64,000 nt of DNA. It comes from Poriferisodalis sp965208895 (GTDB lineage: Bacteria; Actinomycetota; Acidimicrobiia; Acidimicrobiales; Poriferisodalaceae). Each line of letters opens with the position of its first letter. Position 1 is the stretch's first letter. The stretch covers positions 3,720,001-3,784,000 of the forward strand of contig NZ_OZ242363.1 in NCBI RefSeq assembly GCF_965208895.1, given 5' to 3'. Below are positions 48,545 to 57,995 of the stretch, piece by piece. Position numbers and translations under genes: made by a program. The notes below the pieces were generated by a model that was not told where the DNA came from, searched no databases, and saw only the letters and a list, made by a program, of their open reading frames with translations.

Positions 48545-51286
48545 TTGGACGAGATCATTCGGTTCGGCCTCTTGGGTCTCGGTGTCGGTGCCTTGTACGC
48601 CCTGGCCTCGCAGGGCCTGATCGTCGTCTACCGCGGGACCGGGGTGCTGAACTTTTCCCTCGGCGCCACGGCGATTGCGGGTGTGTTCCTGCAGTGGGAG
48701 CTGCAGAACAAGGCCGGCTGGCCCTTCCTGCCATCCGCGTTGACGGGCGTCGCGCTGTCAGCGCTGCTCGGCGCTCTGACGCATTGGGTGGTCATGCGGC
48801 CGCTGCGGCGCGCCAGCTCGCTGATCCGCGTCATCGCCACCCTCGGTGTGCTCATCTTGGTGCAGGCCGGCGTCGTCATTCGGTACGGCTCCAATGCCCG
48901 CCAGGTGGACAGTTGGCTGCCGACCAACCGGGTGACGCTGTGGGGCGAGGTTGCGATCACCGTCGACCGGCTGATTCTGTTCGGGGTGGCATGGGTGTTC
49001 GCCGTGGTGCTGTGGTCGATGTATCGACGGAGCCACTTCGGCCTCGCCACCGAGGCAGTGTCCGAGAGCGAGCGAGCCGCATCGGCCATCGGCTTGTCGC
49101 CGAATACGATCGCCATCCAGAACTGGGCGCTGGGCTCGGCCATCGCTGCTGTTGCGGGCATCTTGGTGGTGCCGATCATCACGTTGCAGGTCACGGCCAT
49201 GACATCGCTGGTGCTCGCAGCCTTGGCCGCGGCGCTGGTCGGCGACTTCCGGTCGTTCCCCATCGCCACCGCCGCTGGCCTGGCGTTGGGCATCGGTCAG
49301 ACACTTGTGGGCCGCTTCGTAGACCAGCAAGGGCTGGGGCAGTCGCTGCCCTTCCTGGTGATTGTGGCTGTGCTGGTGTTCAAGGGCCGGTCGCTGCCGC
49401 TTCGGGACTACTTCTTGCGCGAGCTGCCGATGATCGGCAACGGGCGCATGTCGTGGGACTGGACGATCTTCGGCATCGGCACGGTGGCGTTCCTGATGCT
49501 CACCAAGCAGGCCAAGTGGATCGACGCCCTGACGGTCACCATGGGCGTTTCGATCGTCCTGCTGTCCATCGTGGTGCTGACTGGCTACGCGGGCCAGCTG
49601 TCGTTGGCGCAGTACACCATCGCGGGGTTCGGCGCGTACGTGTCGGGTCGCCTCGTTGCGGTGTTCGACATCCCGTTCCTGTTGGCGCTGGTCGCCGGCG
49701 TGCTGGCCTCGGTGCCCCTGGGATTCATCTTCGCCTTGCCGGCCGCACGAACACGCGGCATCAACCTGGCAATTGTCACCTTGGGGCTCGGCACCACGAT
49801 CGAGCTGATGCTGTTCCGCAACCGCGAATACACCGGCGGCGTGCAAGGCACTCAGGTCGGCAGTCCTGACCTGTTCGGCCTCGACATCGGCTCCATTCGT
49901 TACCCGGAGCGATACGGCCTCTTCGTGCTGGCAATGGCGCTGTTGGCGGTGTGGGTGGTGTCGAACGTCCGTCGTGGGCGCAGCGGGCGGCGCCTGCTCG
50001 CCATTCGAACCAACGAGCGGGCCGCTACGGCGCTCGGCATCGACGTGCCCAAGGCGAAGCTGTTCGCCTTCTCGCTGAGCTCGGCAATTGCGGCGCTGGG
50101 CGGGATAGTGCTGGCGTTCCGGCTGACTTCGATCAGCTACACGTCGTTCACCAACCTCACCTCGATTCTGTTTGTGGGCCTGGCAATCGTGGGCGGCGTC
50201 GGACATCTGCTCGGTGCGTTCGTGGGCGCCACCATGGCGACCGCAGCCTTCAGCCAGGAAGTGCTCGAATCGACGTGGGATGGGGTGGGCCGCTGGACCC
50301 AGCTCATCAGCGGCATCGCCATTTTGCTCATGGTCCTCGGGTACAAGGACGGTGTCGCCGCCGAGTGGGTGAAGATTTTCCGGCTGGTGAAACGAGCCCG
50401 CAAGTGGGGCCGCTCATATTTCGTCGAGCTGGAAGACGTCTCCGATCCGAGCGCCTCTGAGAGCGAACAGTCAAGGGTTCCGGCTCGCGTACTGAGCATC
50501 GAGAACATGACGGTGCGCTACGGGGCCGTCGTAGCGGTCAACGATGTCAGCTTCAACCTCACTCCGGGCACAATCACGGGGCTGATCGGCCCGAACGGCG
50601 CCGGCAAGACGTCGCTGATTGACGCCGTGTGCGGCTTCACACCGGCGGAGGGTCGAGTGGCGCTGGACGGCGAGGACATCTCGCGTGTGTCGCCCTCCAA
50701 ACGTGCCCGCCTCGGCATTGCTCGTTCGTTCCAGACGCTCGAGCTGTTCGAAGATGCGACGGTGTTCGAGAACATCAGCGTTGCCGCGGACCCTCAAGAC
50801 ATGCGGTCGTACTTTCGCGATCTGGTAGCGCCGGCGAGCCCTCCGTTCCCGCCTGAGGTCGTGCGGGCGATCATCGAGTTCCAGCTCGACGGCGACTTGC
50901 ACCGTGACGTGAAGGATCTCTCGTACGGAAAGCACCGGCTGCTCGCGATTGCCCGGGCGGTTGCGATGCACCCGAGCGTGCTGTTGCTCGATGAGCCGGC
51001 CGCTGGCCTGAGCACCGCCGAGAGCGAAGAGCTGGCCGTGGTGGTTCGCCGCCTGGCCCAAGACTGGGGCATGGCAGTGCTGGTTGTCGAGCACGATATG
51101 AACTTCGTCAACGAGGTGTGCGACGAGGTGGTGGTGCTCGACTTCGGCAACAAGATCGCAGTCGGGAGCCCTGAGGCAATTCGTCTTGACCCAGCCGTCG
51201 TGGCCGCATATTTGGGAACCGAGGCCGACGAGCACGACAGCGAACACGAGCCACGAACGACGCAAGCTGCGCGAGGTGGCGCATGA
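48545..51286 (+). CDS. Fused LivH-LivM-LivG ABC transporter (two permeases and one ATPase)
   Basis: TTG at 48545 (LDEIIRFGLLGLGVGALYAL) matches the normal LivH start and follows a G-run; 913 residues. Residues about 1-290 are the LivH permease (YRGTGVLNFSLGATAIAGV), about 300-615 the LivM permease (LTGYAGQLSLAQYTIAGFGA; IRTNERAATALGIDVPKAKL), about 640-900 the LivG ATPase with Walker A LIGPNGAGKTSLIDAV, DLSYGKHRLLAIARAVAMHP (signature with His for the usual Gln), LLLDEPAAGLS and EHDMNF. All three normally separate subunits are one chain, fixing stoichiometry. Confidence 0.93.
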   Translation: MDEIIRFGLLGLGVGALYALASQGLIVVYRGTGVLNFSLGATAIAGVFLQWELQNKAGWPFLPSALTGVALSALLGALTHWVVMRPLRRASSLIRVIATLGVLILVQAGVVIRYGSNARQVDSWLPTNRVTLWGEVAITVDRLILFGVAWVFAVVLWSMYRRSHFGLATEAVSESERAASAIGLSPNTIAIQNWALGSAIAAVAGILVVPIITLQVTAMTSLVLAALAAALVGDFRSFPIATAAGLALGIGQTLVGRFVDQQGLGQSLPFLVIVAVLVFKGRSLPLRDYFLRELPMIGNGRMSWDWTIFGIGTVAFLMLTKQAKWIDALTVTMGVSIVLLSIVVLTGYAGQLSLAQYTIAGFGAYVSGRLVAVFDIPFLLALVAGVLASVPLGFIFALPAARTRGINLAIVTLGLGTTIELMLFRNREYTGGVQGTQVGSPDLFGLDIGSIRYPERYGLFVLAMALLAVWVVSNVRRGRSGRRLLAIRTNERAATALGIDVPKAKLFAFSLSSAIAALGGIVLAFRLTSISYTSFTNLTSILFVGLAIVGGVGHLLGAFVGATMATAAFSQEVLESTWDGVGRWTQLISGIAILLMVLGYKDGVAAEWVKIFRLVKRARKWGRSYFVELEDVSDPSASESEQSRVPARVLSIENMTVRYGAVVAVNDVSFNLTPGTITGLIGPNGAGKTSLIDAVCGFTPAEGRVALDGEDISRVSPSKRARLGIARSFQTLELFEDATVFENISVAADPQDMRSYFRDLVAPASPPFPPEVVRAIIEFQLDGDLHRDVKDLSYGKHRLLAIARAVAMHPSVLLLDEPAAGLSTAESEELAVVVRRLAQDWGMAVLVVEHDMNFVNEVCDEVVVLDFGNKIAVGSPEAIRLDPAVVAAYLGTEADEHDSEHEPRTTQAARGGA

Positions 51287-52173
51287 GGCCGCTGCTGCAA
51301 ACGCGAAGCCTCAAGTGCGGGTACCTCAACCGGGCGGTCGTCCAAGGAGTGAACCTGAAGGTCCACCAGGGCGAGGTGGTCTGCCTGCTTGGGCCGAATG
51401 GCGCCGGAAAGACCACCACGCTGCTGACCATCGCCGGTGAGCTGACACCCGTCGACGGAATTGTGATGTTCGGCAACACGCCTACCTTCACGCCCATGTA
51501 CCAGCGCATCCGGCGAGGGGGAATCGGGCTGGTGACTGAGGAGCGCTTGGTGTTCACCAAGCTGTCGGCTCGGGACAATCTGCGAGTGGGCGGCGGCTCG
51601 GTGGAAGCAGCGCTGGAACTGTTCCCCGAGCTCGAGCCTCGACTGGGGGTGCGCGGCGGCATGCTCTCGGGCGGCGAGCAGCAGATGCTTGCGCTGGCAC
51701 GGGCGCTCAGCCGTCAACCGTCGATTCTGCTTGCCGACGAGCTGTCGCTCGGGCTGGCGCCGATCATCGTCGATCGGCTGCTGGGAGCGGTCCGCAAGGT
51801 CGCCGACACGACGGGCACCGGCGCCTTGATCGTCGAGCAGCATGCCCGCAAGGCGCTGGCTGTGTCTGATCGGATGTACCTGATGGCCCGCGGCCAGATC
51901 CTGCTGGAACTGCCGGCTGCCGATGCCCTCGGCCGCCTCGACGAAATCGAAGAGACGTACCTGGCGGGCACGTCTGAGACCGAGGAAGACCACATCGAGC
52001 GATTGCGGCGCAAGAACAAGAGGAAAGCTTGGAGACGCCTGCGGGTGCGCGAGCGCGAGCTGAAACGGCTGTCGGGCAAGCTTGCCTCGACCCGTACCGC
52101 CGCCGAAGACGACTTCTATTTCGAACGCGAACGACAACGACGACACGCGGCGATGGTCCGTCGAAAGAGGTAA
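51283..52173 (+). CDS. LivF-type ABC ATPase with basic C-terminal extension
   Basis: ATG overlaps the upstream stop as ATGA; 296 residues. Walker A LLGPNGAGKTTTLLTIAGEL, signature MLSGGEQQMLALARALSRQP, Walker B LLADELSLGLAP (Asp-Glu kept). The last about 65 residues are very basic (RLRRKNKRKAWRRLRVRERE), longer than a standard LivF (about 235 residues), perhaps a membrane or RNA contact. Partner ATPase of the fused protein. Confidence 0.92.
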   Translation: MRPLLQTRSLKCGYLNRAVVQGVNLKVHQGEVVCLLGPNGAGKTTTLLTIAGELTPVDGIVMFGNTPTFTPMYQRIRRGGIGLVTEERLVFTKLSARDNLRVGGGSVEAALELFPELEPRLGVRGGMLSGGEQQMLALARALSRQPSILLADELSLGLAPIIVDRLLGAVRKVADTTGTGALIVEQHARKALAVSDRMYLMARGQILLELPAADALGRLDEIEETYLAGTSETEEDHIERLRRKNKRKAWRRLRVRERELKRLSGKLASTRTAAEDDFYFERERQRRHAAMVRRKR

Positions 52174-52178
52174 CCACC

Positions 52179-54068
52179 ATGGGGTATCGAACAGCAGAGC
52201 TGCCCGACGTGGATCTGGACGAATTTGCGAAGATCCCGTTCTTCGAACGGATGAAGCTGCTCCAGCTCCACTGGGTCGAGCACGGCTTCGGGACGCCCAA
52301 GCAGACCGGCACGTTCTACGCGTGGAAGATCTTCCTGTACGCACTGTTCGGGCTCATCGTCGCCGGCGCCTTCACTGCGGGCCTCGAGTTCAACAACATC
52401 GCCGGCTGGTGGGACGAGCCGATCCTGTATCAGAAGCTGATGATCTGGACGATCCTGCTCGAGATCACCGGACTGGCGGCCACCTGCGGTCCGCTGGCGT
52501 TCCACTTCGATCCGCCCATCGGCGGAATCCTCTATTGGTGGCAAAACGACACCCTGCGCGTCCCGCCGTATCCCAAGCGCGTGCCGCTCACCAAGGGCAA
52601 TCGGCGCACACCCTGGGACACCGGCCTCTACAAGCTGATCCTGGCCAGCCTGATTCTCCTGCTGGTGCTGTCGCCTCAGCACGTCGACGGGCTGCCCGAG
52701 GGCAGCGCCGGGATCTTGCCGCAGTGGGCGGTGCTGATCTACTGCGGCCTGATCTTGTTGATGGGCCTGCGCGACAAGATCATCTTCCTGTCGTCGCGAG
52801 CTGAGCAGTACGTGCCCACACTGCTGTGCTTCTCGCTCTTCTCCAATTTCGTCGACATGGTCATCGCGGCGAAGGTCTTCATCGTCATCATCTGGATGGG
52901 CGCCGGGTTCTCCAAGATGCAGCACGGCTTTTCCTCGACGGTGTCGATCATGGTGCAGAACACTCCCTGGGTCGTGTGGGACAGGTTCCGCAAGGCGACC
53001 GTGAAGGACTACCCGAACGACATCAGACCGTCGAGAACGACGCACCTGCTGGCACACATCGGCGGCACCACCTGCGAGCTGATCATGCCGCTGGTGCTGC
53101 TGTTCGCCCCGTGGGGGTGGGCGACGTGGATAGCGATCATCTCGATCTGGATGCTGCACACGTTCATCATCTCGACGTTTCCCTTGGCGGTTCCGCTCGA
53201 GTGGAACGTGTTCTTCATCTTCTGCGTTGCGTTCCTGTTCGCGAATTTTCATGCGGGCGACGGCTACGCCGTGTGGGACATGGAGCCGGTGTTACTGGTC
53301 ACGGTGCTGGTTGCTGCGCTGTTCCCCATCGTGCTCGGTGCGCTGCGGCCCCAGTACGTGTCGTTCCTTGTGGGCATGAAGCAGTACGCGGGCAACTGGT
53401 CGGCGGCCACGTTCTCCTTGCGCAACAAGGAGATCGAAGACCGGATCAACGACAAGATCGTGAAGTCGGCGGACAATCAGATCGACCAGCTCGAGCCCCT
53501 GTTCGGCCCCGAGATCTCTGAGATCTTCATCCAGAAGGCTGTTGCGTTCCGGATGATGCATCCCATGGGCCGTATGCACATCTCAGGTTTGATGTGCCAC
53601 GTCGACGATCTCGACAAGCGGATCCAGCGGGAGGGCGAGTTTCTCAGCAACGTGCTGACGGGTTGGAACTTCGGGGACGGACACTGCCTCGACGAGCGGC
53701 TCATCGCCGCCTGGCAGGAGCGCTGTGAGTACGAGCCCGGCGACGTCATCGCCGTGTTCACCGAGTCGCGGCCGGCCTTTACCAACATCGTGCAGTACCG
53801 CGTGATCGACGCAGCACTGGGCACCGTGGAGAAGGGCTTCTACCGTCACGACGACGCCTACAACACCCAGCCGTGGCTGCCGGACGGTCCGATCCCCCAC
53901 ACGGTGACGTGGCGCCAGGAGGGCTATGAGCCCCAAGGCGTGCCCCATCCCGGCAATGCGCGCAAGGTGCCGTCCATCGCCCACGACGGGACCTGGCTCA
54001 TCCCGCGCCAGGGCGCTGGGGGCACCGCCGAGTCCGCTGCGCAGTCGGCATCCCGAGCGGAAGCTTGA
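52179..54068 (+). CDS. DUF3556 transmembrane protein
   Basis: ATG at 52179 follows AGAGG by 8 bases; 629 residues. It starts MGYRTAELPDVDLDEFAKIP and has 8 or more hydrophobic segments (KIFLYALFGLIVAGAFTAGL, VFIVIIWMGAGFSKMQHGF, WIAIISIWMLHTFIISTFPL) and a soluble C-terminal third (MHPMGRMHISGLMCHVDDLD). This layout is that of the actinobacterial DUF3556 family of unknown function. Placed between the Liv-type ATPase and the oxidoreductase. Confidence 0.85.
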   Translation: MGYRTAELPDVDLDEFAKIPFFERMKLLQLHWVEHGFGTPKQTGTFYAWKIFLYALFGLIVAGAFTAGLEFNNIAGWWDEPILYQKLMIWTILLEITGLAATCGPLAFHFDPPIGGILYWWQNDTLRVPPYPKRVPLTKGNRRTPWDTGLYKLILASLILLLVLSPQHVDGLPEGSAGILPQWAVLIYCGLILLMGLRDKIIFLSSRAEQYVPTLLCFSLFSNFVDMVIAAKVFIVIIWMGAGFSKMQHGFSSTVSIMVQNTPWVVWDRFRKATVKDYPNDIRPSRTTHLLAHIGGTTCELIMPLVLLFAPWGWATWIAIISIWMLHTFIISTFPLAVPLEWNVFFIFCVAFLFANFHAGDGYAVWDMEPVLLVTVLVAALFPIVLGALRPQYVSFLVGMKQYAGNWSAATFSLRNKEIEDRINDKIVKSADNQIDQLEPLFGPEISEIFIQKAVAFRMMHPMGRMHISGLMCHVDDLDKRIQREGEFLSNVLTGWNFGDGHCLDERLIAAWQERCEYEPGDVIAVFTESRPAFTNIVQYRVIDAALGTVEKGFYRHDDAYNTQPWLPDGPIPHTVTWRQEGYEPQGVPHPGNARKVPSIAHDGTWLIPRQGAGGTAESAAQSASRAEA

Positions 54069-54185
54069 CGCGTGCGCCGTGTTCGCAGCGGCCGCAGCAG
54101 ACTTGCTGGTGTCATCGGGTCGACATCCGAAGCGGACGCTTGAGCGGTGCGCCCGCGCCTGGTGCGGTAGGCACCCGATGACACA

Positions 54186-55688
54186 GTGACCTCAGCCATC
54201 GTCGTCGGCAGCGGACCCAACGGTCTCGCCGCTGCGGTGTACCTGGCCAGGGCCGGCGTCGAGGTGTCCGTGCTCGAGGCGGCAACCGAGATCGGCGGGG
54301 GCACCAGGAGTGCGGAGTTGACCGTGCCGGGACTGGTGCACGACCAGTGTTCCGCCGTCCACCCGGTTGCTGCGGCGTCGCCGTTTCTGCGTGAACTCGA
54401 CCTCGGCCGGTTCGGGTTGCGTTGGCTCGCGCCGGTCGTCGATTGTGCTCATCCCCTCGACGACGGTTCGGCTGGTGTCCTGTACCAGTCCATCGACGAC
54501 ACGGCCGCTGGTCTTGATGGCGACGCGGCGCATCGCACGCCAGGATGCAGCGGTGCCAGTTTCGCTCGGAGGGCGGGGCGACGCAGCGGCGACGGGGCTC
54601 GCTGGCACCGGCTCTTCACTTGGCTGACCTCCGACTTCGACCGCCTATTCGCCGACATCAGCCAGCCCTTGCTCGGGGTGCCGCGCTCTCCGGTGCTGAC
54701 AGCGCGGTTCGGCATGGCGGCGATGACCCCGGCAGCCGTTGTGGGCCGACTGTGGCGCGGCGAAGCGGCACGAGCACTGTGGGCGGGAGTTGCTGCACAT
54801 GCGTTCTGGCGTCTGGACCATCCGATGACGAGTGCGGTCGGCCTCATGATCCTTGCTGCCGGCCACACCCATGGCTGGGTCGTCGCCGAAGGCGGGTCCC
54901 AAGCCATCGCCGATGCACTGGCCGCAGACTTGACGTCGCACGGCGGGCGGATCGAGACCGGTGTGCGGGTTGGGTCGGCGGCCGAGCTGCCACCGGCTGA
55001 CTTGCTTCTGCTCGACGTGTCGCCGTCGGCAGCCGCCGACATCTTGGGGGAGCGGTTGCCGAATCGAGTCGAGCGAGCGTACCGGCGCTACCGCCACGGC
55101 CCCGGAGCATTCAAGGTCGACTTCGCCATCGAGGGCGATGTGCCGTGGCGGGCACCGGACGTGGTCGACGCCGGCACGGTGCACCTTGGTGGGGATTCGG
55201 CCGAGGTCTTCGCCAACGAGCTCGCCGTGCACCGCGGCCACATGCCCGACCGCCCCTTCGTGCTGGTCGGCCAGCAGTACCGCGCTGATCCAAGCCGCTC
55301 GGTCGGGAACACTCATCCGCTGTGGACCTACGCCCACGTTCCCCACGGCTACGCCGGCGACGCCACCGAGGCGATCATCGCCCAGATCGAGCGGTTTGCG
55401 CCCGGGTTTCAGGACCAGATAGTGGGCATGGCAGTCCGGTCCACGACCGAGATGTCGGTGTACAACCCGAACTACATCGGCGGCGACATCCTGAGCGGTG
55501 CGTCGTCGCCCCTCCAGCTGCTGTTCAGGCCCCGAATCGCTCGAGATCCCTACTTCACGGGCATTCCGGGCACCTACCTGTGCTCGGCATCGACCCCTCC
55601 GGGTGCAGGCGCGCACGGCCTGTGCGGCGTCAATGCCGCAACCCGAGCGCTCGCTGCCCACAACCGGCCTCCGCGACGAGCGGCATAG
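54186..55688 (+). CDS. Phytoene-dehydrogenase-like FAD oxidoreductase
   Basis: The GTG-start product (500 residues) has AIVVGSGPNGLAAAVYLARA (FAD-binding Rossmann motif), GVEVSVLEAATEIGGGTRSA, VVAEGGSQAIADALAADLTS and a C-terminal GIPGTYLCSASTPPGAGAHG, where the flavin closes. Around residues 117-140 (GDAAHRTPGCSGASFARRAG) there is an odd stretch that looks out of frame and restored later, so a small double indel is possible. Typical partner of DUF3556 proteins; substrate unknown. Confidence 0.88.
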   Translation: MTSAIVVGSGPNGLAAAVYLARAGVEVSVLEAATEIGGGTRSAELTVPGLVHDQCSAVHPVAAASPFLRELDLGRFGLRWLAPVVDCAHPLDDGSAGVLYQSIDDTAAGLDGDAAHRTPGCSGASFARRAGRRSGDGARWHRLFTWLTSDFDRLFADISQPLLGVPRSPVLTARFGMAAMTPAAVVGRLWRGEAARALWAGVAAHAFWRLDHPMTSAVGLMILAAGHTHGWVVAEGGSQAIADALAADLTSHGGRIETGVRVGSAAELPPADLLLLDVSPSAAADILGERLPNRVERAYRRYRHGPGAFKVDFAIEGDVPWRAPDVVDAGTVHLGGDSAEVFANELAVHRGHMPDRPFVLVGQQYRADPSRSVGNTHPLWTYAHVPHGYAGDATEAIIAQIERFAPGFQDQIVGMAVRSTTEMSVYNPNYIGGDILSGASSPLQLLFRPRIARDPYFTGIPGTYLCSASTPPGAGAHGLCGVNAATRALAAHNRPPRRAA

Positions 55689-55850
55689 CCCCAGCCCGAG
55701 AACCACACATCCGCGAGAGGGTTCAGGCGCCCCCCGCTCCTCAGAGGATTCAACGGATCCTCGTGCCGCGCCACCGACACCCGGCCCGCACAGCTCGCAG
55801 CCGAATCGTTCGCGCCTTCGCACAGGCACGGCGCGTAGCGTGGATGCGAC

Positions 55851-55991
55851 ATGCCGGACTTCTACGAGCAGCCGATCCTCAACTCGCCCTACGAGGCACC
55901 CACGCGCCATTGGAAGCTCGATCCCGAGGCGGCACTGCCGGTCCAATTGAAGTCGGCGCTGGCAGCTTCGCGGCCGAGCCCGTCATCGTGA
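55851..55991 (+). pseudogene. N-terminal remnant of a BPTD_3080-type restriction enzyme (Res)
   Basis: The frame reads MPDFYEQPILNSPYEAPTRH and WKLDPE, the conserved start of BPTD_3080-type type III restriction subunits. After about 26 codons homology stops and the frame ends at 55991. The SF2 helicase core, normally several hundred residues, is missing between this and the following fragment. Confidence 0.7.
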
Positions 55992-55996
55992 AGCCC

Positions 55997-57310
55997 ATGC
56001 CGCCCAAACCGACAGTCCGCGTGCATGCTGTCAGCCCCGAACGGGACGCGCTGGAGATTCGCTTCCCTCGGGTCGCCGGATACCGGACTGAACTGCCCGA
56101 CGACCGGCTGGACGCGCACTTCACCGAGGATTCGACGCTACGGCTGACGCCTGAGATGGTCGGACCGACTCGCACGCGCAACGAGCGGATCCTCGGCGAA
56201 GGTGCCGACATCGACCTCGCCGACATCGGCAACACGCGCCGCTCCACGGTCGTGTATCACCTCACCCGCTATCTGCTGCAGACGAAGTGGCGCGACGCCG
56301 ACGGCCAGCCCAGGCTGCACCTGTTCGGCCAGCTCAAACGCATCACCGAGCGCTGGCTCGACGAGCACTTTGTGTGCGAGGGGGGCACGTCGCGTGGGCA
56401 CTTGCTCTATCTGACGCTTGCGGACCAAGCGTGCGAGCGGATCACCACCGCCATTGTCGAGGCCGAGCGGTCCGGCGATGGCAACGTGACTGCGCTGATC
56501 GACTCGTTCTCGCCGACAGGCACCACCCGCGACGTCAATTTCGTGACCTCGAAACAGCTCAAGTGGCGCACCCGTGCCGATCGCTGTCACGTCAACTGGG
56601 CGGTGTGCGACAGCGAATGGGAGCGCGAGTTCTGTCAGGTGGTCGAGGCCAATCCAGACGTGCTGGCCTATGTCAAGAACGCCGGCATGGGTTTCGAGGT
56701 GCCGTACCGCGCGGGCGACCAGAACCGAATCTACGTGCCCGACTTCATCCTGCGGGTGAGCGACGACCGGGTGAGCGACGACGGCGGCGAACCGCTGCAT
56801 CTGGTGGTGGAGGTCAAGGGCTTCCGCGGCGAGGATGCCAAGGACAAAGCCGCCACCATGCGCAACTACTGGGTGCCGGGCGTCAACCGCCTCGGCGCCT
56901 TCGGCTACTGGCAATTCGTTGAGTTCCGCAACAGCTGGGTCTTCACCGAGGAACTCCAAACTGCCATTACTCAGGCTCGCCGCGAAGCACATGCGTTTCG
57001 CACGGGCGGGCCGGCCCTCAGCAGTCGAGAAAAGGTCTTGGCCGCACTGCGAGAACTCAAACCGCGCCTGCAGCAGGAATTCGGCATCGCCAGCCTCAAG
57101 CTGTTCGGTTCGTTTGCTCGAGACGAGGCCCAGCTCACCAGCGATGTCGACCTGATCGTCGAGTACCACACAGAGCCGAAGGGCTGGGGCAATTTTGGAG
57201 AAGGCCCTTTCTTGGAAGAAGTCCTCGGACGCAGCGTCGACATTGCACTCCGCGAGAATCTGCGCGACCATGTCCGGCCGAACGCGGAGAGGGACGCGAT
57301 CGATGTTTAG
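55997..57310 (+). CDS. Res C-terminal nuclease module fused in frame to an MNT nucleotidyltransferase
   Basis: From ATG 55997 (437 residues; the frame is open further upstream) the first about 320 residues match the C-terminal part of BPTD_3080-type Res: DALEIRFPRVAGYRTELPDD, LHLFGQLKRITERWLDEHFV, VPDFILRV then LHLVVEVKGFRGED (PD...E-x-K nuclease core retained) and YWVPGVNRLGAFGYWQFVEF. The last about 90 residues are an MNT (MntA) domain: SSREKVLAALRELKPRLQQE, LKLFGSFARDEAQLTSDVDL (GSxAR...SDxDL). The next gene, HepT, overlaps by 8 bases. MntA AMPylates HepT to neutralise it in known systems. Confidence 0.78.
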   Translation: MPPKPTVRVHAVSPERDALEIRFPRVAGYRTELPDDRLDAHFTEDSTLRLTPEMVGPTRTRNERILGEGADIDLADIGNTRRSTVVYHLTRYLLQTKWRDADGQPRLHLFGQLKRITERWLDEHFVCEGGTSRGHLLYLTLADQACERITTAIVEAERSGDGNVTALIDSFSPTGTTRDVNFVTSKQLKWRTRADRCHVNWAVCDSEWEREFCQVVEANPDVLAYVKNAGMGFEVPYRAGDQNRIYVPDFILRVSDDRVSDDGGEPLHLVVEVKGFRGEDAKDKAATMRNYWVPGVNRLGAFGYWQFVEFRNSWVFTEELQTAITQARREAHAFRTGGPALSSREKVLAALRELKPRLQQEFGIASLKLFGSFARDEAQLTSDVDLIVEYHTEPKGWGNFGEGPFLEEVLGRSVDIALRENLRDHVRPNAERDAIDV

Positions 57311-57665
57311 ATGTGTCGAGCCTGACCATTGGCTGCCGTCCATTCGTCACATGAACGAAGCCTGCAAGAAAATTCAGCGCTACGTCGGCACCATGACAGA
57401 GGACGAGTTCAGAGCCGACGAATTGCGTCAAGACGGAGTTATTCGGCAAATCATCATCATTTGGGAAGCCGCGAATCGGCTGCCCGACCAAGTACGCGAA
57501 CACTTGGGAGACATACCTTGGAGCGATGTCCGTGGCATGAGGAATCGACTCGTGCATAGGTATGACGATGTCAATGAACAAACGGTATGGAACGCAGCAA
57601 CAATCTCGGTGCCGCATCTCTTCAATGTTGTCCAAGGCGTTCTCACAGAGCATGGCGAGGCGTAG
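57303..57665 (+). CDS. hepT: HepT-type HEPN toxin
   Basis: ATG overlaps the MNT stop; 120 residues. It has QIIIIWEAANRLPDQVREHL and VRGMRNRLVHRYDDVNEQTV, where R80-x4-H85-x-Y87 is the conserved R-x4-HxY of HepT ribonucleases; the Tyr is the site AMPylated by MntA. DNA is less GC-rich than neighbours. It sits between two pieces of a type III-like restriction system. Confidence 0.9.
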   Translation: MFRCVEPDHWLPSIRHMNEACKKIQRYVGTMTEDEFRADELRQDGVIRQIIIIWEAANRLPDQVREHLGDIPWSDVRGMRNRLVHRYDDVNEQTVWNAATISVPHLFNVVQGVLTEHGEA

Positions 57666-57683
57666 CCGATGGCGAAGCGGAAC

Positions 57684-57957
57684 ATCACCCGACTCCATCG
57701 CCTGCTGGTTCGTCGACTCCGACTACGACCACGAGAGCTTCTTCGTGCGTCAGGCCTACTTCCTCGGCGCCAACGACCCCTACAAGTCGCTCAAGACAAC
57801 CCTGCGCGCTGAGATCGACGAGGACGCCTGGGCCAGTCTCCACAGCGACACCTCACGACCGTTCCCGGCCCCCGAATCAGGTCACATCGCCGTGAAGGTC
57901 ATCAACCACCTCGGCGACGAAGTCATGAAGGTCTTCCGCGTCCCCAGCCCCGCCTGA
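57684..57957 (+). pseudogene. C-terminal fragment of a type III-like Mod methyltransferase
   Basis: The frame reads IACWFVDSDYDHESFFVRQA, YFLGANDPYKSLKTTLRAEI, DEDAWASLHSDTSRPFPAPE and ends HIAVKVINHLGDEVMKVFRV. I know this as the C-terminal end of proteins encoded with BPTD_3080-type Res, most likely the DNA-methyltransferase subunit. No start or catalytic motifs remain. The short gcatggcgaggcgtagccga before it resembles the REP-like element. Confidence 0.6.
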
Positions 57958-57995
57958 CGTCGCCAGCGCATACCGGCGGCGGGCCGACAGCGGCG

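Noticed and set aside
48481..49869. 462-codon plus-strand frame inside the Liv permease region
   Set aside because: Out of frame with the clear LivH/LivM coding sequence; very high Arg/Gly/His content.
55322..55996. Long N-terminal extension of the Res-MNT fusion
   Set aside because: This part of the frame overlaps the oxidoreductase 3' end and is Arg/Pro-rich; family homology starts only near 55980.
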